Shown here one piece after another: positions 1 to 9,148 of a stretch of DNA of 64,000 nucleotides. Numbering within the stretch: position 1 is the stretch's first letter; every line of letters begins with the position of its first letter. The translations under genes and the position numbers were made by a program. Under the pieces are notes generated by a model that was not told where the DNA came from, did not search any database, and saw only the letters and a program-made list of their open reading frames with translations. This DNA is from Puia sp. (GTDB lineage Bacteria > Bacteroidota > Bacteroidia > Chitinophagales > Chitinophagaceae), in assembly GCA_031292515.1 (NCBI GenBank), contig JARLGZ010000153.1, positions 1-64,000 of the forward strand, read 5' to 3'.

Positions 1-1
1 C

Positions 2-1384
2 ACGGAAGCCAAAAGTCCCTTCTGGCGTCCGATAAAATATTCCCTATTTCCGCCACTGGGGCTCGCCACCCTGGCCGCCTATTGCTCCCCCGACGATGAA
101 ATCGATTTGCAGGATGAACACGTGGAAACCATCCGGCTGGATGACTGTCCCGACCTCGTGGTCATCCAGGTTTATATCACCAATGCATTCCGGGCCTATG
201 CGATCGCAGATCATTATCGCTCAAACGGGGTCTACGTCTGCCTCGGCGGCCTGCACGTCAGTTCCTTACCGGATGAAGCCAGGGTCCATGCGGACAGTAT
301 CTTTATCGGTCCGGGAGAAGACAGCTTCCCGCAATTCCTGCAGGATTTTCGAAACCGCCGTCCCGCGAAAATCTACCGGAACGCAGAAAGGAATATCGGA
401 TCCATCCCACCCATACGCAGAGATCTCATTCAACGCACACGCTACCTGGTCCCAAATTCCATCGTGGTCTCACGGGGCTGCCCTCACCACTGCGATTTTT
501 GTTATAAAGATGCCTTTTTTGAAGGCGGTCGCTCTTTCTACACCCAGCAAACAGACGCGGCCCTCGCCGAAATCGACCGGCTCCCCGGGCGACACCTGTA
601 TTTTCTGGATGATCACCTCCTGGGTCACCGGCGTTTCGCGAGCTCTCTATTCGAGGGCATGAAAGGCATGAACCGGGTCTTCCAGGGCGCTTCGACGATC
701 GACGCCATTCTCAAAGGAGACCTCATCGAGTCGGCGGCGGCGGCGGGCATGCGTAGCGTCTTTGTGGGATTCGAGACCCTTAACCAGGGAAATCTCCGGC
801 AGAGCAATAAAAGACAAAATCTCGGGAAAGACTACGAACAGGCGATCCGGCGGCTGCACTCCCTGGGCATCATGATCAATGGAAGTTTTGTATTCGGCCT
901 CGACGAAGACGGCCCGGACGTATTTAAACGAACCGTCGATTGGGCCGTGCAGAACGCGCTGACAACCTGCACTTTTCATATCCTGACCCCCTATCCCGGT
1001 ACCCGGCTCTTCAAGGACATGGAAGCACAGGGGAGGATCCTTCATCGCAACTGGGACCTGTACGATACCCGGCAGGTCGTATACAAAACAGCCGGTCTGG
1101 ACGCAGCCACACTAAAGAGCGGATACGATTGGTCGTACAGATCCTTCTATTCATGGGCAAATATCGCGCAGGCCAGTCTTCGGCACGACAACATCAAACA
1201 GATACTCAAACATTTTGCCTATGCAGGTGGCTGGAAGAAGTTCGAACCACTATGGAATTTTATGATCAAGACCCGCGGGTTGAATAAGATGCTGCCACTG
1301 CTGGAAGCCATTTTGTCAAAAGTCAATAAGGAAGAGGACAGCCGATCGAAAGACCCTCTGTCGCCCTTTCCGGCCATCGCCTGA
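2..1384 (+). CDS. B12-binding-type radical SAM protein (5' end outside window)
   Basis: The reading frame is open from the left edge, so the true start lies outside the window; the in-frame TTG at 107 is not the start. The visible N-terminal part has the look of a cobalamin-binding Rossmann domain (LGGLHVSSLPDEA, then a GPGED loop). The radical SAM cluster motif C-x3-C-x2-C is encoded with cysteine codons at 479, 491 and 500, followed by a typical AdoMet TIM-barrel region (FLDDHLLG, FVGFETL, GSFVFGLDEDG). Such proteins use a [4Fe-4S] cluster and AdoMet, and often methylcobalamin, for methylation or rearrangement of unactivated carbons. The substrate cannot be told. The next gene is convergent, so there is no operon context inside the window. 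Family assignment is firm; the reaction is unknown. Confidence 0.88.
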   Translation, partial: TEAKSPFWRPIKYSLFPPLGLATLAAYCSPDDEIDLQDEHVETIRLDDCPDLVVIQVYITNAFRAYAIADHYRSNGVYVCLGGLHVSSLPDEARVHADSIFIGPGEDSFPQFLQDFRNRRPAKIYRNAERNIGSIPPIRRDLIQRTRYLVPNSIVVSRGCPHHCDFCYKDAFFEGGRSFYTQQTDAALAEIDRLPGRHLYFLDDHLLGHRRFASSLFEGMKGMNRVFQGASTIDAILKGDLIESAAAAGMRSVFVGFETLNQGNLRQSNKRQNLGKDYEQAIRRLHSLGIMINGSFVFGLDEDGPDVFKRTVDWAVQNALTTCTFHILTPYPGTRLFKDMEAQGRILHRNWDLYDTRQVVYKTAGLDAATLKSGYDWSYRSFYSWANIAQASLRHDNIKQILKHFAYAGGWKKFEPLWNFMIKTRGLNKMLPLLEAILSKVNKEEDSRSKDPLSPFPAIA

Positions 1385-1481
1385 CCGCCCGACACACGCC
1401 CCCGCTATCGCCGATCGCTGTCATACACCGGCAGTTGTCGAACAGTTCTCAACCGCCGGATCATTCTGACAACACTCCGGA

Positions 1482-3017
1482 CTATTTCGACAACATTTTC
1501 ACTCCTGTCTCCGGCAGGATCGCATCGCGAAGCCCCAGGCTTTTAAAGATCCTGACGTCCCGGGTACCCGTCAACGATACCACCCCGGCGCCTTTTTCCG
1601 GCTGCGCGGCAACGTGATCCAGGGAAATGCCTTTCACATCGTCAAGCACAAAAACAGGACGGGAATCGGGATGGATCGTATGCAGGGATACATCGCTGAT
1701 CCTGATATCCGTCGCATGCCTGATATAGAATCCATAGGCCGGCAAACGCTCGAACATGCCAGGCTCCGGATATTTTTTCTCGTTTTCGGGAATCGCCCGG
1801 TTCAGGGGATCGGGCCTGCCCCCACCGAGATAATATATGCTGACATGACTTATCTGCACGTCTTCGATGGCATGACCGGGGATCCCGCTGATCGTGCAGG
1901 CGCCCGATGAATCGGCATTGTAGACTACGATATTGCTGATCGTAACGCGGCGTAAGGCGCCCACGGGGACATCCGCCGGCCCACGCATACGCGCACCCAA
2001 CCGGAGGAAAATTGGATCGTTATTGATATCCCGCATCGTGATATTGGTGATGGCCACATCCTCCAGCAAAGCGCCATCCACCGTCTCAAGAGCCAGCCCG
2101 CCGCAGTAATCGAAAACACAATTGGAGATCGTGATATTCTTAAATCCCCCATTCGATTCAGTGCCCATCTTGATGCGACCCGTCGGCGCGAAATGATATT
2201 TCGGATTATCAGTCCGGCGATAAGTCCCGTCCAGCAGGGTCCCCTCATCATAGCCGCTGACCTGGCAGTTCGTAATCGTCACATTTTCGGTCGCCCTTGC
2301 ATATCCGAGCGCATAGGTGCTTTTGAGACAAATCCCATCATCATAAGGCGTGTTCGCAAAACAATTGGCAATACGCACGTTCCGGCAACAATCGACATCC
2401 ACTCCGTCCCGGTTGGTGTCCATCTTTACATCGTCGAGCGTGAAATTATCGACACCCGTGGCCAGGATCGCAAACCAGCCTCCGTGCAAAATGGATATAT
2501 CCCGTATGATCACATTCCGGCAACGCAGCAGGGCAATCGATTTGTTGGCAGATTGCTTGCTTTTCACACCGCCCCTGTAAAGCCCCTTCCCCCAGATCGT
2601 GCCGGTACCCGTTATGGAAATATCGTGAAGATCTTCGCCCCATATCAGGCTGTTATGCCAATGACTATGCCCCGGGTCCTGGTAATGGTTCTCAGAACCG
2701 GTCTCTTCTTCGTCATATCCGTTCTCCTGCGATACGGGCGCTGCTATCAGCAAAGCCCCCTGATCGATCAGCAGGTGAATATTGCTTTTGAGATGGATCG
2801 AGCCCGACAAGTATTGCCCGGCCGGGAAATATACGGTACCCCCTCCCCCCCTCGCCGCCGCGTCGATGGCCTGGTTAATGGCCCTCGAATCCAGCGACAC
2901 CCCGTCACCTTTTGCGCCAAAATTCCGGATATTGAAATAGACCTGTGCACCGGTTGCAAGGGATATTGAACAGGCAACGAAAACCGTTAACGAATAAAAA
3001 ATGATCTTATGAAGCAT
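1482..3017 (-). CDS. Secreted glycoside hydrolase family 28 (polygalacturonase-like)
   Basis: The 511-residue product starts with a signal peptide (hydrophobic residues 5-22, AQ cleavage site) and then the pectate-lyase-superfamily entry NIRNFGAKGDGVSLD. It is a right-handed parallel beta-helix. GH28 active-site landmarks are visible: TNRDGVDVD at about 201-209, the paired Asp in DDGICLKS at 226-227 and GRIKMGTESNGG at 280-291. The classical GHG histidine segment of plant and fungal polygalacturonases is not obvious, as in many bacterial GH28 members acting on rhamnogalacturonan or other uronides. It probably hydrolyses pectin-type polymers in the periplasm or outside the cell. It stands alone, divergent from a small membrane protein and without SusC/SusD genes nearby. 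Confidence 0.87.
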   Translation of the reverse strand: MLHKIIFYSLTVFVACSISLATGAQVYFNIRNFGAKGDGVSLDSRAINQAIDAAARGGGGTVYFPAGQYLSGSIHLKSNIHLLIDQGALLIAAPVSQENGYDEEETGSENHYQDPGHSHWHNSLIWGEDLHDISITGTGTIWGKGLYRGGVKSKQSANKSIALLRCRNVIIRDISILHGGWFAILATGVDNFTLDDVKMDTNRDGVDVDCCRNVRIANCFANTPYDDGICLKSTYALGYARATENVTITNCQVSGYDEGTLLDGTYRRTDNPKYHFAPTGRIKMGTESNGGFKNITISNCVFDYCGGLALETVDGALLEDVAITNITMRDINNDPIFLRLGARMRGPADVPVGALRRVTISNIVVYNADSSGACTISGIPGHAIEDVQISHVSIYYLGGGRPDPLNRAIPENEKKYPEPGMFERLPAYGFYIRHATDIRISDVSLHTIHPDSRPVFVLDDVKGISLDHVAAQPEKGAGVVSLTGTRDVRIFKSLGLRDAILPETGVKMLSK

Positions 3018-3170
3018 GACTTCCCGTTGAGAATTTGAAAGATAGTCTGCAAGATACTATCCCGGGCGGCAACTCAGCCCGGAAAAGATAAAACCGGAAA
3101 TATTGGCGGCAACCATCTATTTAATAAATATTATATGTATCTTATATTTCTTCCCCCAAAAACTACTGAT

Positions 3171-3725
3171 ATGAAAAAACTCGCAATTGGTTCCATCGTA
3201 GGAGGCATCCTCATCTTTATCTGGCAGACACTCTCCTGGACGATGTTCGATCTGCACCGCGCCGGCCAGGAATATACCCCCAAACAGGACAGTATCATGA
3301 GTTACCTGAATTCGCAATTCGCGGAAGACGGCTCTTACCTGCTCCCCTCCTTTCCAAAAGGCACCAGCCGGGAAGAGATGGAAAAACAGATGAAGGGTTC
3401 CGCCGGAAAGCCCTGGATGCAGATCCAATATCACAAAGCCATGAACGTGAATATGGGCGCCAATATATTCCGCGGATTGATAATAGATATCATCATGGTC
3501 GCATTGCTATGCTGGATCCTGATGAGAATACATCCCGCAAGCTTCGCAAAAATTTTTATAGCCTGTTTCCTGACCGGCGTCATCGTCTTCATCAACTCCC
3601 CCTATACGATCCATATCTGGTATGGGAAAGCTGACATTGATGCCCATCTCGCCGATGCCCTGGTGAGCTGGAGCCTCTGCGGGACCTGGCTGGGCTGGTG
3701 GCTCAACAGAAGGGCGGCAGCCTGA
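3171..3725 (+). CDS. Small membrane protein of unknown function
   Basis: A 184-residue protein; the ATG at 3171 is preferred over upstream in-frame non-ATG codons because it starts directly with a Lys-Lys n-region and a membrane helix (residues about 5-22). A soluble segment of about 75 residues follows (QDSIMSYLNSQFAEDGSY, FPKGTSREEMEKQMKG), then three more predicted membrane helices (about 103-122, 126-145, 160-180) ending in GTWLGWWLNRR. I do not recognise a named family. The gene is divergent from the GH28 gene, and the roughly 150 bp between them must hold both promoters. Confidence 0.65.
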   Translation: MKKLAIGSIVGGILIFIWQTLSWTMFDLHRAGQEYTPKQDSIMSYLNSQFAEDGSYLLPSFPKGTSREEMEKQMKGSAGKPWMQIQYHKAMNVNMGANIFRGLIIDIIMVALLCWILMRIHPASFAKIFIACFLTGVIVFINSPYTIHIWYGKADIDAHLADALVSWSLCGTWLGWWLNRRAAA

Positions 3726-3868
3726 CCGATTGCCGCAGCTCCTTGATCTGTCTATAGAAATAAGCGCCTTCGGCCAATCGTCGGATTCCCTCCTCCTGTA
3801 TTAACGTAGTATTAATTCTGTCTTTTTTGTACCCGGGGATTCCCGAATAAAAGCATATTTGCCGATCC

Positions 3869-4780
3869 ATGCTAAGACAAATACTCACCGCTTTTGGCAT
3901 CCTGGCGCTGGCGACCGTTTGTCGTGCGCAAAAAATACTTCCCATATGGCCCGGTATTCCATCCTCGTCTGAGAATTGGAAATGGCATGAGCAGGAAGAC
4001 AGCCTGAGCCGGCCGGGCGATCCCCTTGTATACAATGTTGTACGGCCTACGCTGACTTTTTTCCCCGCAGACCCTTCCGTCGCGAATGGCACATCGGTCA
4101 TTATCTGCCCGGGAGGCTCTTTCTGCTACCTTCATATTAACACGGAAGGCGCCGACGTAGCCAAATGGCTCAACCAGAAGGGCGTCTCTGCCTTCCTGCT
4201 AAAATACAGGCTGGTCCATAGCGAAACCGACCATCCCATGAAAGAAAAGACCGAACGCATGAAAGATCCCGCGGCCGCCGCAAACCTCCTGACTCCTTTG
4301 GTCCCGCTTGCCATAGCAGACGCCAGGCAAGCGATCACCTATGTTCGTGCACATGCCGCCGAACTCGGCGTATCCCCCGACAAGATCGGCATTATCGGTT
4401 TTTCTGCGGGTGGCACCCTCGCCACGGCCAGCGCATTCGACTACACCCCCTCAAACCGTCCCGACTTTGTAGCGCCCATCTATGCCTATGTACCCCCTAC
4501 GCAACTACTGACAGTGCCCCGAGACGCTCCTCCCCTTTTTGTAGCAGCCGCTACGGACGATGATTTGCACCTGGTCCCGATGAGCCTTCATTTATACAGC
4601 GCCTGGCTGGCCGCAGGTCACCCGGCGGAAATACATATTTATTCAAAAGGCGGTCACGGTTTCGGAATGAACAAACAAGGGCAGCCTTCCGATACCTGGA
4701 TCGAAAGATTCGGCGATTGGCTGCAGATACAGGGATTTTTAAAGAAGACAGATCCGCCACAACCGGCTAATATCCAATAA
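3869..4780 (+). CDS. Secreted alpha/beta-hydrolase (acetyl-esterase type)
   Basis: A 303-residue protein with a signal peptide (residues 1-20, ending CRAQ) and an alpha/beta-hydrolase fold. The oxyanion region CPGGSFCYL, the nucleophile elbow GFSAGG, the acidic residue in AATDDDLH and the histidine in KGGHGFGMN follow in the expected order. Close relatives in Bacteroidota are xylan or sugar acetyl esterases of the BD-FAE/S9-like group. A similar protein with the same architecture is encoded at 52144-53079. The stop codon overlaps the start of the DUF5690 gene by one base, so the two are probably co-translated. The exact ester substrate cannot be inferred. Confidence 0.85.
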   Translation: MLRQILTAFGILALATVCRAQKILPIWPGIPSSSENWKWHEQEDSLSRPGDPLVYNVVRPTLTFFPADPSVANGTSVIICPGGSFCYLHINTEGADVAKWLNQKGVSAFLLKYRLVHSETDHPMKEKTERMKDPAAAANLLTPLVPLAIADARQAITYVRAHAAELGVSPDKIGIIGFSAGGTLATASAFDYTPSNRPDFVAPIYAYVPPTQLLTVPRDAPPLFVAAATDDDLHLVPMSLHLYSAWLAAGHPAEIHIYSKGGHGFGMNKQGQPSDTWIERFGDWLQIQGFLKKTDPPQPANIQ

Positions 4781-6096
4781 TGTCCACGTCAGCAATGGCC
4801 ACATCGACATCTCTTGCAAAAAAGATCTGCGCACATCCCGCATGGGCCCTTATTGCGGCCTTCGGCGCCTATTTTTGCATGTATGGTTTCAGGAAGCCCT
4901 ATACGGCCGCGACCTATTCCAATGTCTTCTTTTTCGGGATCGATTATAAGTTTCTACTGATCATCGCCCAAACCATCGGGTATGTCCTGGCAAAATGGAT
5001 CGGGATAAAAATGATATCCGAGATAAAAGCCGGGCAGCGGGTAAAAATGCTGCTGGTGCTGATCTTTGTCGCCGAGTGCATGCTTTTGTTTTTTGGTCTC
5101 GTTCCCCGTCCCTGGAATATCATCTGTTTATGGCTGAATGGCTTGTCGCTCGGAATGGTCTTTGGCCTGATCCTCGGATTCCTGGAGGGCAGAAAGAATA
5201 CCGAAGCACTGATTGCGGGACTCTGCGCCAGCTTTATCGTATCCGATGGTGTCTCCAAATCGGTAGGCAAAATGCTCCTCGACAACGGCATCACCGAAAA
5301 TTGGATGCCCTTCCTGGCAGGCCTTCTTTTTTTGATACCGACCCTCATCTTCATCGCCATGTTGAATAAGGTGCCACCTCCTTCCGAAGCAGATATAGCG
5401 ACACGCTCCATCCGCACACCGATGAAGGCACAGGCCAGATGGGATTTCTTCATGAAATATGCCCCGGGACTGGCAGGCATCACGATCGCATACCTGTTTG
5501 TCACACTCCTGAGGAGCATCCGCGCGGATTTTGCCCCGGAGTTATGGAGAGACCTGGGATACCGGCAAACCCCGGCGGTATTTACGCAGTCGGAATTATG
5601 GGTATCGTTTGGAGTCGTGGTGATCAACGGGCTCGCCATTTATATCAGGAACCATTATAAGGCGTTCCAGGGCTCACTGCTGACCTCTCTTGGCGGATTT
5701 ATCATTTTATTATTTGCATTGTGGGGACTGAAAGCCGGTATGGGGAAATTCACATTCATGGTGCTCATCGGCTTTGGGGTCTATATTCCTTATGTCTCCA
5801 TCCATACGACGATATTCGAACGGCTGATCGCCATTACAAAAGAGCGCGCGAACATCGGATTTCTGATGTACCTGGTAGATTCCGTCGGATATACGGGATA
5901 TATCCTCCTGATGCTCTTCAGGTATACCATGCCGCCGGGAGATTCGATATTGTTTCTCTTCCTGAGGATCTGCCTGTACCTGGGTATTACAGGCGCCCTG
6001 ATCATCCTGTATTGCAAGATCTATTTTACATCCAAATTAAAAAACAATGCAAGATCCATTATCCGGCTTTCCCCCGGGCAAAGCGGCCATTTTTAA
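4780..6096 (+). CDS. DUF5690-family MFS-like transporter
   Basis: A 438-residue polytopic membrane protein with about twelve hydrophobic segments in two halves. It starts with the conserved entry ALIAAFGAYFCMYGFRKPY, which marks the DUF5690 group of the major facilitator superfamily seen in Bacteroidota. These are probable permeases for small organic solutes. From memory, DUF5690 genes often sit beside phosphonate-type alcohol dehydrogenases and TIGR03364-type oxidoreductases. Here the next gene overlaps by 50 bp and is an alcohol dehydrogenase of that type, which fits the association. The ATG at 4780 overlaps the stop of the upstream esterase. The substrate is unproven. Confidence 0.78.
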   Translation: MSTSAMATSTSLAKKICAHPAWALIAAFGAYFCMYGFRKPYTAATYSNVFFFGIDYKFLLIIAQTIGYVLAKWIGIKMISEIKAGQRVKMLLVLIFVAECMLLFFGLVPRPWNIICLWLNGLSLGMVFGLILGFLEGRKNTEALIAGLCASFIVSDGVSKSVGKMLLDNGITENWMPFLAGLLFLIPTLIFIAMLNKVPPPSEADIATRSIRTPMKAQARWDFFMKYAPGLAGITIAYLFVTLLRSIRADFAPELWRDLGYRQTPAVFTQSELWVSFGVVVINGLAIYIRNHYKAFQGSLLTSLGGFIILLFALWGLKAGMGKFTFMVLIGFGVYIPYVSIHTTIFERLIAITKERANIGFLMYLVDSVGYTGYILLMLFRYTMPPGDSILFLFLRICLYLGITGALIILYCKIYFTSKLKNNARSIIRLSPGQSGHF

Positions 6097-7126
6097 CGGG
6101 AAAGGCCAGCCGTTTGAGTTTATCACACGACAGGTACCTCCTCTCAGACCCGGCGAAATACTGGTGAAGACCCTCTATACCACGCTTTGCGGCAGCGACA
6201 TACATACGTATTGCGGAAGACGCCTGGAGCCGCCGCAGGTTGTCCTGGGACACGAGATAGTCGGGGAGATCCTCCGGATCGATGCCGCCCACTCCCACAG
6301 GGATTTCGGCGGTAATCCCATCGGGCCTGGAGACACGGTCACCTGGTCGATCTTCTCGGTGCCCGCCGGTGTAACGGCCCCAAGACCCGATATGCCGCAG
6401 AAAAGCGATCAACTTTTCAAATACGGGCATGTGCTCGCGGAAGGCAATGATGTATTCAACGGCGGATTGGCCGACTATTGCATCCTCCGCTCCAATACCG
6501 CGCTTATAAAAATTTCTTCTTACATTCCTTTGCCTGTCGCCGCCACCATCAGCTGCGCACATTCCACGGTCATGGGTGCGCTCAGGATAGCCGGAGAGAT
6601 AGCGGGAAAAAAGACCCTCGTTTTTGGAGCCGGCCTGCTCGGCCTGTCCTGTATTGCGATGTGCCGGGAAGCCGGCGCTTCCTGGATAGGATTGGTGGAC
6701 CCGGATGCGGGTCGCTTGAAATGGGGTGAACAATTCGGCGCCGATCATGCTTATACCCCCCCAAAAAATGAATTGCCCTGGCCGGAGGCCGATATTGTTT
6801 TCGACATGACAGGTAGTCCGGAGGCCATGAAGATGGGCATAGATTCCCTGGCACTTGGCGGTTCGGCGATCTGGATCGGAGCCGTATTCCCCGCAGAACC
6901 GGTACCGGTAGACGCACAGAAGATCGTCCGGAAATTGCTGCAGATACGGGGCCTGCATAACTATAATTATGAGGATTTTGTAAACGCCGCCGCTTTTATC
7001 GAAAATCATTACCGGAAATACCCGTTTGAAGACCTCGTCGAAAAGGAATATCCGCTCGACAAGGTAGAAGAGGCCTTCGTCTTTGCCAGCGAACACAAAC
7101 CGGTAAGAGTAGGTATAAAAATATAA
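6047..7126 (+). CDS. Zinc-binding alcohol dehydrogenase, phosphonate-associated type
   Basis: A 359-residue medium-chain dehydrogenase. The GroES-like catalytic domain carries the zinc ligands (Cys in TTLCGSDIH, the following His, Glu in LGHEIVGE), and the Rossmann domain has LVFGAGLLGLSCIAM for NAD binding. The opening (GKAAIFNGKGQPFE) resembles the family described as putative phosphonate-catabolism-associated alcohol dehydrogenase (TIGR03366). It probably oxidises a hydroxyalkyl substrate in the cytoplasm. The ATG at 6047 lies inside the 3' end of the DUF5690 gene (50 bp overlap), implying tight co-expression with that transporter. The family's function is itself inferred from gene neighbourhoods, so the substrate remains open. 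Confidence 0.8.
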   Translation: MQDPLSGFPPGKAAIFNGKGQPFEFITRQVPPLRPGEILVKTLYTTLCGSDIHTYCGRRLEPPQVVLGHEIVGEILRIDAAHSHRDFGGNPIGPGDTVTWSIFSVPAGVTAPRPDMPQKSDQLFKYGHVLAEGNDVFNGGLADYCILRSNTALIKISSYIPLPVAATISCAHSTVMGALRIAGEIAGKKTLVFGAGLLGLSCIAMCREAGASWIGLVDPDAGRLKWGEQFGADHAYTPPKNELPWPEADIVFDMTGSPEAMKMGIDSLALGGSAIWIGAVFPAEPVPVDAQKIVRKLLQIRGLHNYNYEDFVNAAAFIENHYRKYPFEDLVEKEYPLDKVEEAFVFASEHKPVRVGIKI

Positions 7127-7172
7127 TACGAATATAATACGGGCAATTTATCGGAATTCCCTACATTTACAT

Positions 7173-7190
7173 ACCAAATGGTCGGTTTGT
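7173..7190. promoter_or_regulatory. Candidate TetR-family operator overlapping the start region of the TetR gene
   Basis: The segment ACCAAATGGTCGGTTTGT ends one base before the A of the TetR start codon. Its complement carries ACCGACC next to ATTTGGT, a layout common in autoregulatory TetR/AcrR operators. The dyad is imperfect, so this is a candidate only. Confidence 0.4.
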
Positions 7191-7191
7191 A

Positions 7192-7800
7192 ATGAAGGAT
7201 TCGCGCGAACACATATTGTTGACTTCCCTCACCCTCTTTCTTCAAAAAGGATTCAAGGAAGTCACAATGAAAGAAATCGTCGATAAGACCGGTCTCTCGA
7301 AAGGCGCATTCTACCACTATTTCAGCAGCAAAGAGCAGGTCTTCTCCGAAGTGATCCGGCATTTTTTTATGGACATGATGATGACAGACTTTACCCGGCT
7401 CTCTCAGCAATCGCTGAAAGCGTTTTACGGCGATCTCCTCGAAAATATCGAAAAGAACCGGCTGGCCTCCGAAAAACTGCTTTCCGCCGTCGGAACAGGC
7501 GGCGCTTTTAACAACAACCACTACTACCTCATCTTCGACGCCATGAGGATCCTCCCTGATTTTAAAGAGAGACTGCTCCAGCAGCAAAACGACGAATTAA
7601 AAGCCTGGAAAAAAAGAATCGCCCTCGCCAGGAAGAACAAGGAGATCCGGACGCAAATGAGCGACGAACAGGTCGCCCGTTTATTCATCTACTCGGGTGA
7701 CGGATTCGGAATCAACTCGATCCTCTCCGATTACCCGGAGAAAATGCAAAAAGGATTGGGTATCCTGTGGGACGGCCTGTACCAATCATTGAATAGGTGA
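7192..7800 (+). CDS. TetR/AcrR-family transcriptional regulator
   Basis: A 202-residue protein. The N-terminal helix-turn-helix is clear: ILLTSLTLFLQKGFKEVTM, then IVDKTGLSKGAFYHYFSSKEQVF, ending near residue 55. The rest is a helical ligand-binding and dimerisation domain with no recognisable ligand signature. A candidate operator lies immediately upstream of the ATG, suggesting autorepression. It is followed after 46 bp by a Na+/H+ antiporter gene on the same strand, which is the most likely co-regulated target; the alcohol dehydrogenase upstream is another. Repressor function is inferred from the family. Confidence 0.9.
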   Translation: MKDSREHILLTSLTLFLQKGFKEVTMKEIVDKTGLSKGAFYHYFSSKEQVFSEVIRHFFMDMMMTDFTRLSQQSLKAFYGDLLENIEKNRLASEKLLSAVGTGGAFNNNHYYLIFDAMRILPDFKERLLQQQNDELKAWKKRIALARKNKEIRTQMSDEQVARLFIYSGDGFGINSILSDYPEKMQKGLGILWDGLYQSLNR

Positions 7801-7846
7801 GATATCGGCTGGACAATATGTCGCAAAAGCCGGAAAATAGATAGCT

Positions 7847-9124
7847 ATGGAAAATTACAGCGTCGTCATCTTCATCCTCGCCATCATGATCGGTCTCTCC
7901 GCAATAGCCGACAAGATCAGGCTGCCCTACCCTGTCCTGCTGATCAGCGTGGGCATCGCCATCGGCTTTATACCGACACTGCCAAATATCGAACTGGATC
8001 CCGAGGTGATATTCCTGATCTTCCTGCCTCCCCTGCTCTACGATGCCGCGTTCAATATATCTTTTAAAGAATTCAGAACGCATCTCAATACCATCGGCAC
8101 GCTGGCAATCTCCCTGGTATTCCTGACGGCCTCCGGGATCGCCGTCACCGCCCGCTACCTGATACCAGGCATGACCTGGCCTCTCTCCTTTGTACTGGGC
8201 GCCATCCTGTCCGCCACGGATGCGGTCGCGGCCATCAGCATCACTAAAGGGCTGGGTCTCTCTCATAAGACCAGCACCATCCTCGAAGGGGAAAGCCTGG
8301 TCAATGACGCCTCAGCCCTCGTCGCCTACCGGTTTGCCGTAGCTGCTGTCACCGGGACCGCCTTTGTCCTATGGCGGGCCTCCCTCCAGTTCGTCATCCT
8401 GATGGCCGGGGGATTTGTGGTGGGCCTCGCTATGGGCAAAATACTGGCCTTTATCATCGCCCGGGTGCAACGCAACCCGGTCGTAACGATCAGCTTCATG
8501 CTGCTCATGCCCTTCGTCACTTACCGGGTCGCCGAAGAATTACATGTCTCCGGCGTGATTGCCGTCGTTTTGCTCGGGCTGACTACCGCGCGTTTTAGCA
8601 ACAAGGTACTGCCGGAACCCTTAAAAAAACAGTCCCGCTCCATCTGGGAGATCATCATCTTCCTGCTCAACGGCCTGATCTTCATACTAATCGGTCTTCA
8701 ATTCCCCTATGTCGCCAGGAACATAAACAAAAGCCAGATACTCCCCTTTATCGGGTATGCTTTCGTCATCACGATAACCGCACTGGTACTCCGCATGGCC
8801 AGGGTTTTCCTGCAACAGATCAACCTCCAAAAAGCCTTTCAAAATCAAAAAAGAAGGATATCCGAACATGCCCTGCTTGACTTTAAAAACAGCCTGATCA
8901 TAAGCTGGTCAGGCATGCGCGGCATCGTGTCTCTGGCGATCGCCATCGGCCTCCCGGCGACTTTGCAGGACGGCAGCCCCTTCCCGGAACGCATCCCGAT
9001 CATATTCATCTCGATCGTCGTCGTCCTGTTTACACTGATCGGCCAGGGCCTGACATTGCCCGGCTTGGTAAAATTACTAAAACGAAAAAGCCTCGCCCCC
9101 GATACCACAAACCAACGGGCCTGA
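7847..9124 (+). CDS. CPA1-family Na+/H+ antiporter
   Basis: A 425-residue inner-membrane protein with about twelve membrane segments. CPA1/NhaP hallmarks are present: FLPPLLYDAAF near residue 60, the ion-binding ATDAVAA near residue 125 and EGESLVNDASALVAY shortly after, then a later SWSGMRGIVSLA segment that carries the conserved Arg. It exchanges protons for Na+ (possibly K+) and serves pH and salt homeostasis. There is no long cytoplasmic C-terminal regulatory domain; the protein ends about 25 residues after the last helix. It follows the TetR gene and may be under its control. Confidence 0.9.
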   Translation: MENYSVVIFILAIMIGLSAIADKIRLPYPVLLISVGIAIGFIPTLPNIELDPEVIFLIFLPPLLYDAAFNISFKEFRTHLNTIGTLAISLVFLTASGIAVTARYLIPGMTWPLSFVLGAILSATDAVAAISITKGLGLSHKTSTILEGESLVNDASALVAYRFAVAAVTGTAFVLWRASLQFVILMAGGFVVGLAMGKILAFIIARVQRNPVVTISFMLLMPFVTYRVAEELHVSGVIAVVLLGLTTARFSNKVLPEPLKKQSRSIWEIIIFLLNGLIFILIGLQFPYVARNINKSQILPFIGYAFVITITALVLRMARVFLQQINLQKAFQNQKRRISEHALLDFKNSLIISWSGMRGIVSLAIAIGLPATLQDGSPFPERIPIIFISIVVVLFTLIGQGLTLPGLVKLLKRKSLAPDTTNQRA

Positions 9125-9148
9125 AATCCAGGCATCAGAAAGACAAAA

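Noticed and set aside
6059-7096. 345-codon open frame on the - strand
   Set aside because: Antisense to the alcohol dehydrogenase gene, which has clear zinc and NAD motifs.
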